Positions 26,251 through 35,193 are shown, numbered from the stretch's first letter. The stretch: DNA of 64,000 nt from CBDHCC01 sp965219235 (GCA_965219235.1 OZ244721.1:558001-622000), one strand, 5' to 3'. A program made the numbers and translations. Notes: generated by a model from the sequence alone, not told the origin.

Positions 26251-27099
26251 TTAAACGTCCTCCACCAGCCGCCCGTACAGCTCCGGCCGGCGGTCGCGGA
26301 AGAAGCCCATGCCCGCGCGGTGTCTCCGCGCCCCCGCCAGGTCGAGGGTGGCCACCAGCGCACCCTCCTCCTCGGCCCCGAACTGCTCGACCAGGTCGCC
26401 CCATTCGTTGGTGATGAAGGAGTGGCCGTAGAAGCGCTGTCCGTCCTCCACCCCGATGCGGTTGGGGGCGACCACCGGCATCGCGTTGGACACCGCATGG
26501 CCCTGCATCGCGCGCCGCCACATGGCGCTGGTGTCCAGGCTCACGTCATAGGGCTCCGAGCCGATCGCGGTCGGATAGACCAGCAGCTCCGCCCCCATCA
26601 GCGCCATCGCGCGCGCGGCCTCCGGATACCACTGGTCCCAGCACACGCCGACGCCGACGCGCGCCCCGAACACATCCCACACCCGGAAGCCCGTGTTGCC
26701 GGGGCGGAAATAGTACTTCTCCTCGTATCCCGGTCCGTCGGGGATGTGGCTCTTGCGGTAGACGCCCATCACCGCGCCGTCCGGGCCGATCATGGCGAGC
26801 GAGTTGTAATGGTGCGGCCCGTCGGCTTCGAAGAAGGAGCACGGGATGGCGACGCCCAGCTCGGCGGCCAGCGCCCGCATGGCGAGCACCGGCGGGCTGT
26901 CGGCCAGCGGTCGGGCGAGCGCGAACAGCGCCTCCTCCTCCACCTTGCAGAAATACGTCGTCTCGAAGAGTTCGGGCGGGCAGATCAGCTGGGCACCCTT
27001 GGCCGCCGCCTCGCGCGCGAGATCGGACACGCGGGCGATGTTGGCCGCAGGGTCGTCGCCCATGGCGAGCTGGAGGGCGGCGACGGTGAGGGTGGTCAT
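26251..27099 (-). CDS. aguB: N-carbamoylputrescine amidase
   Basis: 282 residues. A nitrilase-superfamily enzyme with the Glu-Lys-Cys triad: Glu in CPPELFETTYF, Lys in GVYRKSHIPD, Cys in VGVCWDQWYPEAAR. FRPGNTGFRVWD and WRRAMQGHAVSNAMPVVAPN are typical of AguB. It hydrolyses N-carbamoylputrescine to putrescine, CO2 and ammonia, the last step of the arginine decarboxylase route. Its partner aguA is at 30047-31021 on the same strand, separated by three unrelated genes, although the two are usually adjacent. Confidence 0.93.
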   Translation of the reverse strand: MTTLTVAALQLAMGDDPAANIARVSDLAREAAAKGAQLICPPELFETTYFCKVEEEALFALARPLADSPPVLAMRALAAELGVAIPCSFFEADGPHHYNSLAMIGPDGAVMGVYRKSHIPDGPGYEEKYYFRPGNTGFRVWDVFGARVGVGVCWDQWYPEAARAMALMGAELLVYPTAIGSEPYDVSLDTSAMWRRAMQGHAVSNAMPVVAPNRIGVEDGQRFYGHSFITNEWGDLVEQFGAEEEGALVATLDLAGARRHRAGMGFFRDRRPELYGRLVEDV

Positions 27100-27452
27100 G
27101 GCGAGGCGAGCCGTCTGTCCCTCTCCCCTTCAGGGGAGAGGAGGGAGCCGCGAAGCGGCGGAAGGAGAGGGGACCGTGCTAACACAGTCGGTCGCAGACC
27201 ACATCGCACTGCCCCCTCCCTCGCCGCTGGCGCGGCTCTCCCATCAAGAGGTCTCCCCTGAAGGGAATCGTCGCAGATATAGCCGTCCTCTTCCTCCTTC
27301 GTCATCCCCGTCTTCCTCCGTCATCGCCGCGAAGGCGGGGATCCATACACCGCTTGGCGGGACGGGAGCCTGGATCCCCGCCTTCGCGGGGATGACGATG
27401 TTGAACAACGCAACGGTCCCGTGAAGGGGAGAGGGCTTGATGGTGTCATCCC
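27100..27452. repeat. Gene-free stretch filled with short palindromic repeats
   Basis: About 350 bases with no credible gene. 27117-27173 carries a palindrome of the CCCTCTCCCC...GGGGAGAGG kind with an inner GCCGCGAAGCGGC. 27320-27396 holds an imperfect inverted repeat whose arms read CCGCGAAGGCGGGGATCCA and TGGATCCCCGCCTTCGCGGG, a widespread proteobacterial intergenic repeat. Peptides read from it (VIPAKAGIQ, WIPAFAAMT) are the usual spurious translation of that repeat. Confidence 0.75.
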
Positions 27453-28157
27453 TCACTTCCCCAGCACGAAGTCCACGCGCACCGCCACGGTGTCGGTGTT
27501 CGTGCCGGGGCTGACCGGCGGGGCCGAGACTGGACGTGGCGACTGGGGCCTCACCATCGAATCCGCCATCGCCTCGTACATCGGCGACGGCCCGCCCGAG
27601 CCCAGCCCGTCGCTGATCGCCAGCACCCGCTTCACCGTCAGCCCCGCCGCCCCGGCATAGGTGTCGGCCCGCGCGCGCGCTTCGGTGAAGGCGGCGGCGT
27701 AGGCGGAGCGGGCGGCCGCCTCCGGGTCGGCGACCGTCAGGTCGGGGCCGGACAGCACGTTGGCACCCTCGCCCGTCGCCGCCGCGATCGCCGGCCCCGC
27801 CTTGGCCACGTCGCGCACGCGCACGGTGACGGCGTTGTTCGCCTCGAACCGGCCCTTGTCGGGACCGTAATCCAGCCTTCGGATCGAGAGCTGGCGGGTC
27901 TGGATGTCGTCCTTGGCGATGCCGAGCCCGTCCAGCGCCGCCACCACGCCGTTCATCTTCTCCGCGTTGGCTTCGCTGGCCGCCGGGCCGGTGCCGGCGA
28001 TGGAGGACACGCCGACGGTGAAGCGCGCCTGGTCGGGCCGCGACTCAGCCCGGCCGGTGGCGGAGACCGAGAGCAGCGTCTCGTCATCCCCCAGCCCCGG
28101 CCGCTCTCCGCCGCAGCCGGTCAGCGCCAGTGCGGCGATCAGGATGGCCCTCCGCAT
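27453..28157 (-). CDS. SIMPL-domain (DUF541) lipoprotein
   Basis: 234 residues with a lipoprotein signal, LIAALALTGCGG (Cys at about 15). The rest is a SIMPL/DUF541 domain: LLSVSATGRAESRPDQARF, GLGIAKDDIQTRQLSIR, VTVRVRDVAKAGPAIAAA and ARARADTYAGAAGL. Members are periplasmic and of uncertain role, reported in stress tolerance and signalling. The ATG shares one base with the stop of the methyltransferase gene upstream (TGATG), so the two are translationally coupled. Confidence 0.9.
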   Translation of the reverse strand: MRRAILIAALALTGCGGERPGLGDDETLLSVSATGRAESRPDQARFTVGVSSIAGTGPAASEANAEKMNGVVAALDGLGIAKDDIQTRQLSIRRLDYGPDKGRFEANNAVTVRVRDVAKAGPAIAAATGEGANVLSGPDLTVADPEAAARSAYAAAFTEARARADTYAGAAGLTVKRVLAISDGLGSGGPSPMYEAMADSMVRPQSPRPVSAPPVSPGTNTDTVAVRVDFVLGK

Positions 28158-28996
28158 CAGTCGCGCTTCCGGAACAGCAGCGTCATCCGGTCGCTCTCGC
28201 CCACCGCTTCGTAGCGCGCGCGGTCCTTGTCCTTCAGCGCGTAGGTGGGCGGCAGGGTCCAGACGCCGTCGGCCCAGTCGGCCGGGTCCTTGGCGTTGGC
28301 GTTCAGCTCGCTCGACCCCACCAGGTCGAAGCCCATCGCGGTCACGAAGTTCACGACATCGGCCTGGCGCAGATACCCCTTCGACCCGTCGGTGTAGCTG
28401 GCGGGCGCGGTCGCCTTCGCGCGGTGCTGGACGATGCCGAGCATCCCGCCCGGCTTCAGCAGCCGGCGCATGGCGCGCAATTCGCTGTCCGCGGCGTTCG
28501 CGCGCTGGAGATTGTGCATCTCGCGAAAGATCAGCACCCTGTCGACGGTGCCGTCCATCTCCTTGGGCAGCTGATCCGTGGTGTAGGCGGCGAAGTCGCC
28601 GGCGGGCAGCTTGGTCCAGTCCGCCGTCACCTGCGGCAGCTTTGCCGTGGTTTCCTTATACGCCGCCTGGCGCTCGCCGGCCATGCCCAGACTGGCGGGA
28701 TCGGGGTTGACCGCGATGTAGCGACCGCCGCCCTTGACCAGCATCGGCGCCAGGATGCGCGTGTACCAGCCGCTGCCCGGCATATACTCGACCACCGTCA
28801 TCCCGGGCTTCACCTGAAAGAAGGCGAGCGTCTCGGCGGGGTGCCGCCACGCGTCGCGCGCCTGGTCCTCGGCGCGGATCGGCGCGGCGTAGATCGCCGG
28901 GTCGGCGGCCACGGCGGGGGCGCTCTGGCTCTGGGCGGCGAGCGTGAACGGAGCGGCGAGGGCGGCGAGGGCGGCGAGGCGGGTGACGAGGCGCAT
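28157..28996 (-). CDS. Exported class I SAM-dependent methyltransferase-like protein (COG4798 type)
   Basis: 279 residues with a signal peptide (RLAALAALAAPFTLAAQ). The body is a Rossmann methyltransferase: MTVVEYMPGSGWYTRILAP is motif I, RYIAVNPDP motif II, RVLIFREMHNLQRA and LKPGGMLGIVQHRAK the following strands. An exported SAM-dependent enzyme is odd because SAM is not expected in the periplasm, yet this secreted family is common in proteobacteria with unknown substrate. WRHPAETLAFFQVKPGM is its typical N-terminal block. Confidence 0.87.
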   Translation of the reverse strand: MRLVTRLAALAALAAPFTLAAQSQSAPAVAADPAIYAAPIRAEDQARDAWRHPAETLAFFQVKPGMTVVEYMPGSGWYTRILAPMLVKGGGRYIAVNPDPASLGMAGERQAAYKETTAKLPQVTADWTKLPAGDFAAYTTDQLPKEMDGTVDRVLIFREMHNLQRANAADSELRAMRRLLKPGGMLGIVQHRAKATAPASYTDGSKGYLRQADVVNFVTAMGFDLVGSSELNANAKDPADWADGVWTLPPTYALKDKDRARYEAVGESDRMTLLFRKRD

Positions 28997-29148
28997 GGGA
29001 CGGGTCTCCTGTGGGACACCGGATCCTTAGCACAGTCGCCCCCGCCGATTAATGGACGGATCGTCGCTTGCGCCCGCCACGAGTCCGCACGATCGGTCGG
29101 GCGCGGCGCGCGGTCCGGGTCCAATCGGTCGGAGCCACGGAGGATGCG

Positions 29149-30030
29149 ATGACGACGACGGCGATCCGGACCTACCAGGCGCGCATGACGCGCGCGCTGG
29201 AGCACATCGAGGAGCATCTCGACGAGGCGCTCGATCTCGAGAGCGTGAGCCGGGTCGCCGCCTTCTCGAAGCACCACTTCCACCGGCAGTTCAGCGCGAT
29301 GTTCGGGCTGTCCGTCCACCGATATGTCCAGCTCGCCCGCCTGAAACGGGCCGCGCACCGGCTGGCGTACCGCATGGACGAGACGGTCACGAACATCGCG
29401 CTGGACGCCGGCTACGAGGCGCCGGAGGCGTTCGCGCGCGCGTTCAAGCAGCGCGTCGGGCAGACGCCGTCCGCCTTTCGGAAGGCTCCCGATCGGGAGC
29501 CGTGGCTTTCGGCCTTCGAGCCACTCAGCCAAGCGAGGACCATGCACATGACGACCCACACACCCGACGACGTGACCATCACCACGGTGGCCGCAACCCC
29601 AGTGGCGCTGATGGAGCATCGCGGCGATCCGGCGCGGATCGGCGAGACGATCGCGCGCTTCATCGCGTGGCGCAAGGCGGCGGGGCTGTCGCCGCGCACC
29701 ACCGCCACCTTCAACGTGTTCCACACCGATCCGCTGACCACGCCGCCGGACGACGCCCACATCGACCTGTGCGTGGCCACCGACCGGCCGGTCGCCTCGG
29801 CGGACGCCAACGTGGAGGCGGGCACGATCCCGGGCGGGCGTTGCGCGGTGCTGCGCGTGGTGGGAGGGGACGACGCGCTGGAGCCGGCCGCCACCTGGCT
29901 CTACCGCGAGTGGCTGCCGGAGAGCGGCGAGGAGCTGCGCGACTTTCCCTTCTACTGCCAACGGGTGAGCATTTTCCCCGACGTGGCGGAGGTGGACGCG
30001 GTGACGGACCTGTTCGTACCGCTGCTCTGA
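29149..30030 (+). CDS. AraC-family regulator with GyrI-like effector domain
   Basis: 293 residues from ATG 29149, preceded by GGAGGAT. Residues 10-115 are the AraC double helix-turn-helix (HLDEALDLESVSRVAAFSKH, FSAMFGLSVHRYVQLARLKR, EAFARAFKQRVGQTPSAFRK). Residues about 140-293 form a GyrI-like small-molecule-binding domain (VTITTVAATPVALMEHRGDP, GGRCAVLRVVGG). This Rob/SoxS-type arrangement usually senses a lipophilic ligand and activates stress or efflux genes. It is divergent from the methyltransferase/SIMPL pair, which is a plausible target. Confidence 0.9.
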   Translation: MTTTAIRTYQARMTRALEHIEEHLDEALDLESVSRVAAFSKHHFHRQFSAMFGLSVHRYVQLARLKRAAHRLAYRMDETVTNIALDAGYEAPEAFARAFKQRVGQTPSAFRKAPDREPWLSAFEPLSQARTMHMTTHTPDDVTITTVAATPVALMEHRGDPARIGETIARFIAWRKAAGLSPRTTATFNVFHTDPLTTPPDDAHIDLCVATDRPVASADANVEAGTIPGGRCAVLRVVGGDDALEPAATWLYREWLPESGEELRDFPFYCQRVSIFPDVAEVDAVTDLFVPLL

Positions 30031-30046
30031 CCCCGGGCGGGCGAAG

Positions 30047-31021
30047 TCAGGCTCGTGCGGCGGCCTGCATCGACGTGCAATGCAGGCCGCCGCCGCCCGT
30101 CAGCAGGGCGTCGGCGCGGATGCCGATCGCCTGCCGGTCGGGGAAGAGCGCGGCGATCGCCGCCACCGCCGCCTCGTCGCTGCCGGTGCCGTAGGTGGGG
30201 ACCGCAACCGCGGCGTTGCCGATCAGGAAGTTCATGTGGCTGGCGGGTTGGACCACGTCGTGGCGTTCGACGCGGCCGGGGGAGGGCACGTCCACAACCC
30301 GCACCGGCCACTCCGCCGCCCATGCGCGCGCGTCGGCATAGACGCCTGCGTTCGGATCGTCCTCCGCAGCCACCGGCAGCGCGAGCACGCCGGGTGCCAC
30401 AAAGCGCGCGAGGTTGTCGACATGGCCGTCGGTGTGGTCGTTCGCCAGACCCTCGCCCAGCCACAGCAGCCGCTCGATGCCCAGCGTGTCGCGGAGCCGC
30501 GCCTCTATCGCCTCGCGCGACACGCCCGGATTGCGGTTGGGATTGAGCAGGCATTGTTCGGTCGTGACCGCCAGCCCCGTGCCGTCGGTGTCGAGCGCGC
30601 CGCCCTCCAGCACCAGATCGTCGGTGGCGACCGTCAGGCCTTGCGCCCGCGCCAGTCCCGCGCCGACGCTCTCGTCGCCCGTCATGACGTACTTGCCGCC
30701 CCAGCCGTTGAAGGCGAAGCGGCGCGCGAGTGGGCGGCCGTTGGCCACCACCACCAGTGGACCCGTGTCGCGCAGCCACACGTCTCCGAACGGCTCCACC
30801 GCCACCTCGACGGCGGACGTCACGCGAGCGCGGGCGTCGTCCGCGTCGCGCTCCGACCGGCAGACGAGCAGCGTGCGCTCGCCCGCCGCCATCGCCTCAG
30901 CCAGCGCCGCGACCTCGACGCGCGCCTGAGCGAGGTGGTCCGGCCACTCCGCCGGATCGCCCGGATAGCCGATCCAGAGCGCCGAGTGCGGCTCCCACTC
31001 GGCCGGCCAGCGAACGGTCAT
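30047..31021 (-). CDS. aguA: Agmatine deiminase (PAD family)
   Basis: 324 residues from ATG 31021. Converts agmatine to N-carbamoylputrescine and ammonia. WPAEWEPHSALWIGYPG is the N-terminal family block. VWLRDTGPLVV holds the substrate Asp, NDHTDGHVDNLARFV the catalytic His, and TGGGGLHCTSMQ the nucleophilic Cys. Length is slightly below the usual 340-370. It starts 5 bases after the M28 peptidase stop and may be co-transcribed with it. It completes the putrescine route with aguB at 26251. Confidence 0.93.
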   Translation of the reverse strand: MTVRWPAEWEPHSALWIGYPGDPAEWPDHLAQARVEVAALAEAMAAGERTLLVCRSERDADDARARVTSAVEVAVEPFGDVWLRDTGPLVVVANGRPLARRFAFNGWGGKYVMTGDESVGAGLARAQGLTVATDDLVLEGGALDTDGTGLAVTTEQCLLNPNRNPGVSREAIEARLRDTLGIERLLWLGEGLANDHTDGHVDNLARFVAPGVLALPVAAEDDPNAGVYADARAWAAEWPVRVVDVPSPGRVERHDVVQPASHMNFLIGNAAVAVPTYGTGSDEAAVAAIAALFPDRQAIGIRADALLTGGGGLHCTSMQAAARA

Positions 31022-31026
31022 GCAGG

Positions 31027-32676
31027 TTAGCGCGCGGCGGCGAGCGACGCGTCGCGGATCGCCTTGAACTCCGACCCCGCGTTCCACTCCGGCATCAGGG
31101 TCGAGTTCGCGAGCTTCGACATGATGGCGTAGTAGAGCGACAGGTCCTGCGCCGCGCCGGTCCAGTTCCATTTAGGATCGTATTCATCCGACGGCTGGTG
31201 ATAGCGGTTGGCGGTGTAGTCGTCGGCCGCGGCCTTGCCCGCCGCCTTGCCGCCGACGGTCTGGTCGTCGCCCGATTCCGCATAGAGCATCGGCACGCCC
31301 AGCTTGGCCATGCTGAAATGGTCGGAGCGGTAATAATACCCCTTCTCCGGCGTCGGCTCCTGATCCACCTTGCGCCCCTGCGCCCGCGCGGCGTCCGCCA
31401 GCAACGTGGAGAGCTGCGACTTGCCGCCGCCGACCTCGACCACGTTGCGCGTCGGCCCGACGATGTTGAGGCCGTCCATGTTGATCCCGCCCACCGTCTT
31501 GGCCAGCGGGAAGACCGGGTGGGCGGCGTAATGGGCGGAGCCGAGCAGGCCCGACTCCTCCGCCGTCACGGCGACGAAGGCGATCGAGCGTTCGGCGGGA
31601 CCCGCCTTGGCGTGCGCCTCGGCCAGCGCGATCAGGCCCGCGACGCCGCTGGCGTTGTCCAGCGCGCCGTTGCAGATGTCGTCGCCGGTCCTGTCGGGCT
31701 TGCAGCGGCCGAGATGGTCCCAATGGGCGGTGTAGAGCACGACCTCGTCGGGCCGGGTCCTGCCGGGCAGCACGCCGACGACGTTCTTCGATCGCTTGCG
31801 CTCCAGCGTGTTGGTGAAGGAGACGGACGCCTTCGCGTTCAGCGGCACGGCCTTGAAGCCCGGACGCGCCGCGGCGGCGGACAGCTGTGCGAAATCCTGG
31901 CCGGCGGCGGCGAACAGCTTCGCCGCTTGGCCCTTCTGCATCCAGCCGATCGCCTGACTCTGGTCCGCGCCATCGTTGGCCGTGGCGGCGACGAGCTGCG
32001 GCCCGGTCCAGGAGGACTCGACCACGTTCCAGCCATAGGCGGCGGGCTCGGTGTCGTGCACGATGATCGCGGCCGCCGCGCCCTGGCGCGCCGCCTCCTC
32101 GTATTTGTAGGTCCAGCGCCCGTAATAGGTCATGGCGCGTCCGTCGAAGGTGCCGCCCAGCGTCGGTTTCGACCAGTCGGGATCGTTGACCAGGATGACG
32201 ACCGTCTTGCCCTTCACGTCCACGCCGGCATAGTCGTTCCAGTTCCGCTCCGGCGCGTTGATGCCGTAGCCGACGAAGACGACATCGGAGTTGCGCACCC
32301 CGACCTTCGGCTGCACACGGTAGGTGGCCACCACCATATCGTCGCCATAGGCGAGGCTCTGCTTGCCCCCGGGCGTGGTGAAGGTCAGCGGGCTGACGTC
32401 CTTGGCGGTGATCTCGACCAGCGGCACCGGCTGGAACCAGCCGCCCTCATATCCGGGCTTCAGCCCCGCCGCCTGGAACCGCTGCGCGATCAGCTCGGTC
32501 GCCAGCACCTCGCCCTGCGTGCCAGGCGCGCGGCCCTCGAACTCGTCCGACGACAGGCGCTGGGTCACATCCTTGAGCGTCTGGACAGAGATATCGGCGT
32601 CGGACGCGCGCGGCGTCGCCACCGTGGCGCAGCCGGCGAGCAACGGCAGGAGGAGGGCGGCGGAGATGGAGCGCAT
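31027..32676 (-). CDS. M28-family metallopeptidase lipoprotein
   Basis: 549 residues. The ATG at 32676 starts a lipoprotein signal (LLLPLLAGCATV). A protease-associated (PA) domain lies at about 140-270 (VVILVNDPDWSKP, AAAIIVHDTEP) inserted before the catalytic zinc domain. The metal and catalytic motifs are TAHWDHLG (His/Asp), NGALDNASGVAGLI (bridging Asp), FVAVTAEESGLLGS (Glu pair), NMDGLNIVG (Asp) and the C-terminal HQPSDEYD (His). It should be an aminopeptidase anchored in the outer envelope. Confidence 0.9.
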   Translation of the reverse strand: MRSISAALLLPLLAGCATVATPRASDADISVQTLKDVTQRLSSDEFEGRAPGTQGEVLATELIAQRFQAAGLKPGYEGGWFQPVPLVEITAKDVSPLTFTTPGGKQSLAYGDDMVVATYRVQPKVGVRNSDVVFVGYGINAPERNWNDYAGVDVKGKTVVILVNDPDWSKPTLGGTFDGRAMTYYGRWTYKYEEAARQGAAAAIIVHDTEPAAYGWNVVESSWTGPQLVAATANDGADQSQAIGWMQKGQAAKLFAAAGQDFAQLSAAAARPGFKAVPLNAKASVSFTNTLERKRSKNVVGVLPGRTRPDEVVLYTAHWDHLGRCKPDRTGDDICNGALDNASGVAGLIALAEAHAKAGPAERSIAFVAVTAEESGLLGSAHYAAHPVFPLAKTVGGINMDGLNIVGPTRNVVEVGGGKSQLSTLLADAARAQGRKVDQEPTPEKGYYYRSDHFSMAKLGVPMLYAESGDDQTVGGKAAGKAAADDYTANRYHQPSDEYDPKWNWTGAAQDLSLYYAIMSKLANSTLMPEWNAGSEFKAIRDASLAAAR

Positions 32677-32718
32677 GGGTGTGACCTGATCGGGAAAAAC
32701 AGGCACCCGCCATGCGAC

Positions 32719-32752
32719 GAACCGCGCCGGGCCGCAAGACCCGGCGCGGTTC
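32719..32752 (-). terminator. Strong hairpin downstream of rpsD
   Basis: GAACCGCGCCGGG at 32719-32731 and CCCGGCGCGGTTC at 32740-32752 form a perfect 13-bp stem with an 8-base loop, 25 bases after the rpsD stop and before the M28 gene. There is no clear T-run on the leftward strand, but position and strength suit a transcription terminator or 3' stabiliser for rpsD. Confidence 0.7.
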
Positions 32753-32777
32753 TCGCGCCGCGGTCAGTAAGGCTGGA

Positions 32778-33392
32778 TCAGCGCGAGTAGAACTCGACCA
32801 CCAGATTGGGCTCCATGCGGACGGGGTAGGGCACCTCGTCCAGCGTGGGGATGCGGGTGTAGGTCACCTTGTCGGTGCCGTCGGGCACGACATAGTCGGG
32901 CTGGTCGCGCTCCGGCAGGCTCTGCGCCTCCATCACCAGCGCCATCTCCCTGGCCTTGGCGCCCAGCGAGATCTCGTCGCCGACCGACACCTGGCGCGAC
33001 GCGATGTTGCACTTGACCCCGTTCACCAGGATGTGGCCGTGGTTCACGATCTGGCGGGCGGCGAAGATGGTCGGCGCGAACTTGGCGCGATAGACGACCA
33101 TGTCCAGCCGGCGCTCGAGCAGCCCGATCAGGTTCTGGCCGGTGTCGCCCTTCATCCGCGAGGCCTCGAAATAGGCGCGCTTGAACTGCTTTTCGGTGAT
33201 GTCGCCGTAATAGCCCTTGAGCTTCTGCTTGGCGCGCAGCTGGATGCCGAAATCCGACTCCTTGCCCTTGCGGCGCTGGCCGTGCTGTCCGGGGCCGTAT
33301 TCGCGGCGGTTGACCGGGGACTTGGGCCGCCCCCAGATGTTCTCGCCCATCCGGCGGTCGAGCTTGTACTTGGCGCTCTGGCGCTTCGACAT
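32778..33392 (-). CDS. rpsD: 30S ribosomal protein S4
   Basis: 204 residues, the standard length. MSKRQSAKYKLDRRMGENIW, SPVNRREYGPGQHGQRRKGK and FGIQLRAKQKLKGYYGDITE form the N-terminal 16S rRNA-binding region. The S4 domain is at about 93-155 (ERRLDMVVYRAKFAPTIFAA, GHILVNGVKCNIASRQV). It nucleates assembly of the small subunit body. It stands alone here, not in the alpha operon with rpoA, as usual in alphaproteobacteria. Confidence 0.97.
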   Translation of the reverse strand: MSKRQSAKYKLDRRMGENIWGRPKSPVNRREYGPGQHGQRRKGKESDFGIQLRAKQKLKGYYGDITEKQFKRAYFEASRMKGDTGQNLIGLLERRLDMVVYRAKFAPTIFAARQIVNHGHILVNGVKCNIASRQVSVGDEISLGAKAREMALVMEAQSLPERDQPDYVVPDGTDKVTYTRIPTLDEVPYPVRMEPNLVVEFYSR

Positions 33393-33588
33393 ACGATGTC
33401 ACTCCATTTGCGTGGCGGTCCCGTGGCGGGACGCCGGTTGATCCCGGAACCGCACCACCCGCTTTCGCGGGTGCGGCCGCCGCTTCACCGGGGTGCGGGG
33501 CCAACAGCGTTAGGCGCGCGTCTCTGGCGGTTGGCGGCGCATGTGTCAAACTTGCGGGCCGGCGGGCGAGCGGATAGCGGCGCAGGCG

Positions 33589-33897
33589 ATGAGCGAGACC
33601 ATTCGCCCCGACGACTGCACCACCATGGCCGAGGTGCGCGCCGGCGTGGATGGGGTGGACGCGGAGCTGTGGCGGCTGCTCGGTCGCCGCTTCGGCTATA
33701 TGCGGGCGGCGGCGCGGATCAAGGCGGAGCGCGAGGCGGTGCGCGATGAACCCCGCAAGGCGGAGGTGATCGCGGCGGCGCGTAAGATGGCGGTGGGCGA
33801 GGGCGTGTCCGACTGGGTCGCCGAACGGCTGTGGAGCGAGCTGGTCGAGCTGTCGATCGCCTACGAGCTGGAGGAGTGGGACCGGCTGAAGGGGTGA
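33589..33897 (+). CDS. Chorismate mutase (AroQ class)
   Basis: 102 residues from ATG 33589. All-helical AroQ fold: MAEVRAGVDGVDAELWRLLG is helix 1 with its Arg, RFGYMRAAARIKAER carries the Lys of the active site, and VRDEPRKAEVIAAARKMAVG and ELVELSIAYELEEWDRL complete the helices. It resembles the PchB/monofunctional mutase branch, so it converts chorismate to prephenate; isochorismate-pyruvate lyase activity cannot be excluded from sequence alone. Confidence 0.85.
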   Translation: MSETIRPDDCTTMAEVRAGVDGVDAELWRLLGRRFGYMRAAARIKAEREAVRDEPRKAEVIAAARKMAVGEGVSDWVAERLWSELVELSIAYELEEWDRLKG

Positions 33898-33915
33898 GGG
33901 ACATGTGCCCCAAAC

Positions 33916-33993
33916 CGCTCACGCCGAGCTTGTCGAAGCGTCCTCCACCCGGGCTTGGTCGAGAAGGGGCTTCGACAGGCTCAGCCTGAGCGG
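33916..33993. repeat. Inverted pair of the sphingomonad GCTTCGACAGGCTCAG repeat
   Basis: CCGAGCTTGTCGAAGC (about 33925-33940) and GCTTCGACAGGCTCAG (about 33969-33984) form an imperfect palindrome between convergent genes, so the transcript would fold into a hairpin. It may act as a bidirectional terminator for chorismate mutase and trmJ. Confidence 0.6.
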
Positions 33994-34012
33994 ACTTGTA
34001 TATCACGATTCA

Positions 34013-34729
34013 TTATCCCCGCTCCCGGTCCGGTCCGCCAAGCGCGCTGAGCACGCCGCGGAAGGTGCGCAGCTGGTTGTGGCTCCAGCCGGGTTTGGTG
34101 AGGAGCGTGCGGAGCGTCCGGCGCGTGACCGGCCCGCGGTCCGGCGGCCAGAAATAGGCCTTGGGCTCCAGCATCCCCTCGATCTGGGCGAGCATCCCCT
34201 CCAGCTCGGCCTGGGGTGCCGGCGGCTCGTCGTCGGGCACGGGCGGGCTGACGAGCGCGGGTCCGGCGCGGCCGACCTCGTAGGCGACGAGCAGCACCGC
34301 CTGGGCGAGGTTGAGCGAGGAGAAGCCGGGGTTGACCGGCACGGTCAGGATCGTGCGGGCGAGCGCCACGTCGTCCGTGTCCAGCCCCGACCGCTCGGCT
34401 CCGAACAGCACGGCGGCCCGTCCGGTTATCATCGCCGGTGCGGCGTCTGCGGGAGCGAGCACCGGCTTCGTCACCTCGCGCCGCCGCACGGTTGTGGCGT
34501 AGACGTGGGTACAGTCCACCACCGCCTCCGCCGTCGTCTCGTACAGCCGCGCGCCGTCCAGCACCCGGTCCGCACCCGCCGCCGCCGGTCCGGCGGCAGG
34601 ATTGGGCCAGCCGTCGCGCGGAGCGACCAGGCGCAGGTCGGTGCAGCCGAAATTGAGCATCGCGCGCGCGGCCGCGCCGATGTTCTCGCCCAGTTGCGGG
34701 CGGACGAGGACGAACGCCGGACCGGCCAT
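34013..34729 (-). CDS. trmJ: tRNA/rRNA methyltransferase of the TrmJ (SpoU/SPOUT) family
   Basis: 238 residues from ATG 34729 (GTG 34732 is one codon earlier). The knotted SPOUT fold shows VLVRPQLGENIGAAARAMLN (motif 1), AAVLFGAERSGLDTDDVALA (motif 2) and PGFSSLNLAQAVLLVAYEVG (motif 3). TrmJ methylates the 2'-O of nucleotide 32 in tRNA anticodon loops. The C-terminal extension (LKPKAYFWPPDRGP-like, TKPGWSHNQLRTFRGVL) is typical. It overlaps the nrdR stop by one base (TGATG) and ends the rpiB-glyA-nrdR run. Confidence 0.9.
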   Translation of the reverse strand: MAGPAFVLVRPQLGENIGAAARAMLNFGCTDLRLVAPRDGWPNPAAGPAAAGADRVLDGARLYETTAEAVVDCTHVYATTVRRREVTKPVLAPADAAPAMITGRAAVLFGAERSGLDTDDVALARTILTVPVNPGFSSLNLAQAVLLVAYEVGRAGPALVSPPVPDDEPPAPQAELEGMLAQIEGMLEPKAYFWPPDRGPVTRRTLRTLLTKPGWSHNQLRTFRGVLSALGGPDRERG

Positions 34730-35187
34730 CACTCGAACAGGTCGCGCACCTGGCCGGCGAACGCCTCGAAATCGCGTGCTTCGGTGAAGTCCTTGTAGAC
34801 GCTGGCGAAGCGGATGTAGGCGACGCTGTCGAGCGCCTCCAGCGCGTCCATCGCGCGCGCGCCGATGGCGGTGGACGTGATCTCGCTGTCGCCACTCGTT
34901 TCCAGCTGCCGCTGGATGCCGCTGACCAGCTGGTCGATCTTCGCCGCCGGCACCGGCCGCTTGCGGCAGGCGAGCGCCACCGAACGGCGCAACTTTTCAC
35001 GGTCGAAGACCTCCCGCCGGCCGCCCGACTTCAGCACCGTCAGTTCGCGCAGCTGCACGCGCTCGAAGGTCGTGAACCGCGCGCCGCAGCCCTCGCATTG
35101 GCGGCGGCGGCGGATCGCGGCGGAGTCCTCCGTCGGCCGCGAGTCCTTCACCTGGCTGTCGTCGTGCGCGCAGAAGGGGCAGCGCAC
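34729..35187 (-). CDS. nrdR: Transcriptional repressor NrdR
   Basis: 152 residues from GTG 35187. The N-terminal zinc ribbon reads MRCPFCAHDDSQVKDSR and RRQCEGCGARFTTFER (four Cys). The ATP-cone domain follows from about residue 47 (LTVLKSGGRREVFDREKLRR, ALEALDSVAYIRFASVYKDF). It senses dATP/ATP and represses ribonucleotide reductase genes. Co-occurrence with glyA upstream is conserved in alphaproteobacteria. Confidence 0.97.
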   Translation of the reverse strand: MRCPFCAHDDSQVKDSRPTEDSAAIRRRRQCEGCGARFTTFERVQLRELTVLKSGGRREVFDREKLRRSVALACRKRPVPAAKIDQLVSGIQRQLETSGDSEITSTAIGARAMDALEALDSVAYIRFASVYKDFTEARDFEAFAGQVRDLFE

Positions 35188-35193
35188 GGGCGG

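Noticed and set aside
27244..27456. Small leftward open frame encoding VIPAKAGIQ...WIPAFAAMT
   Set aside because: These peptides are the well-known spurious translation of a dispersed intergenic palindrome, not a gene.
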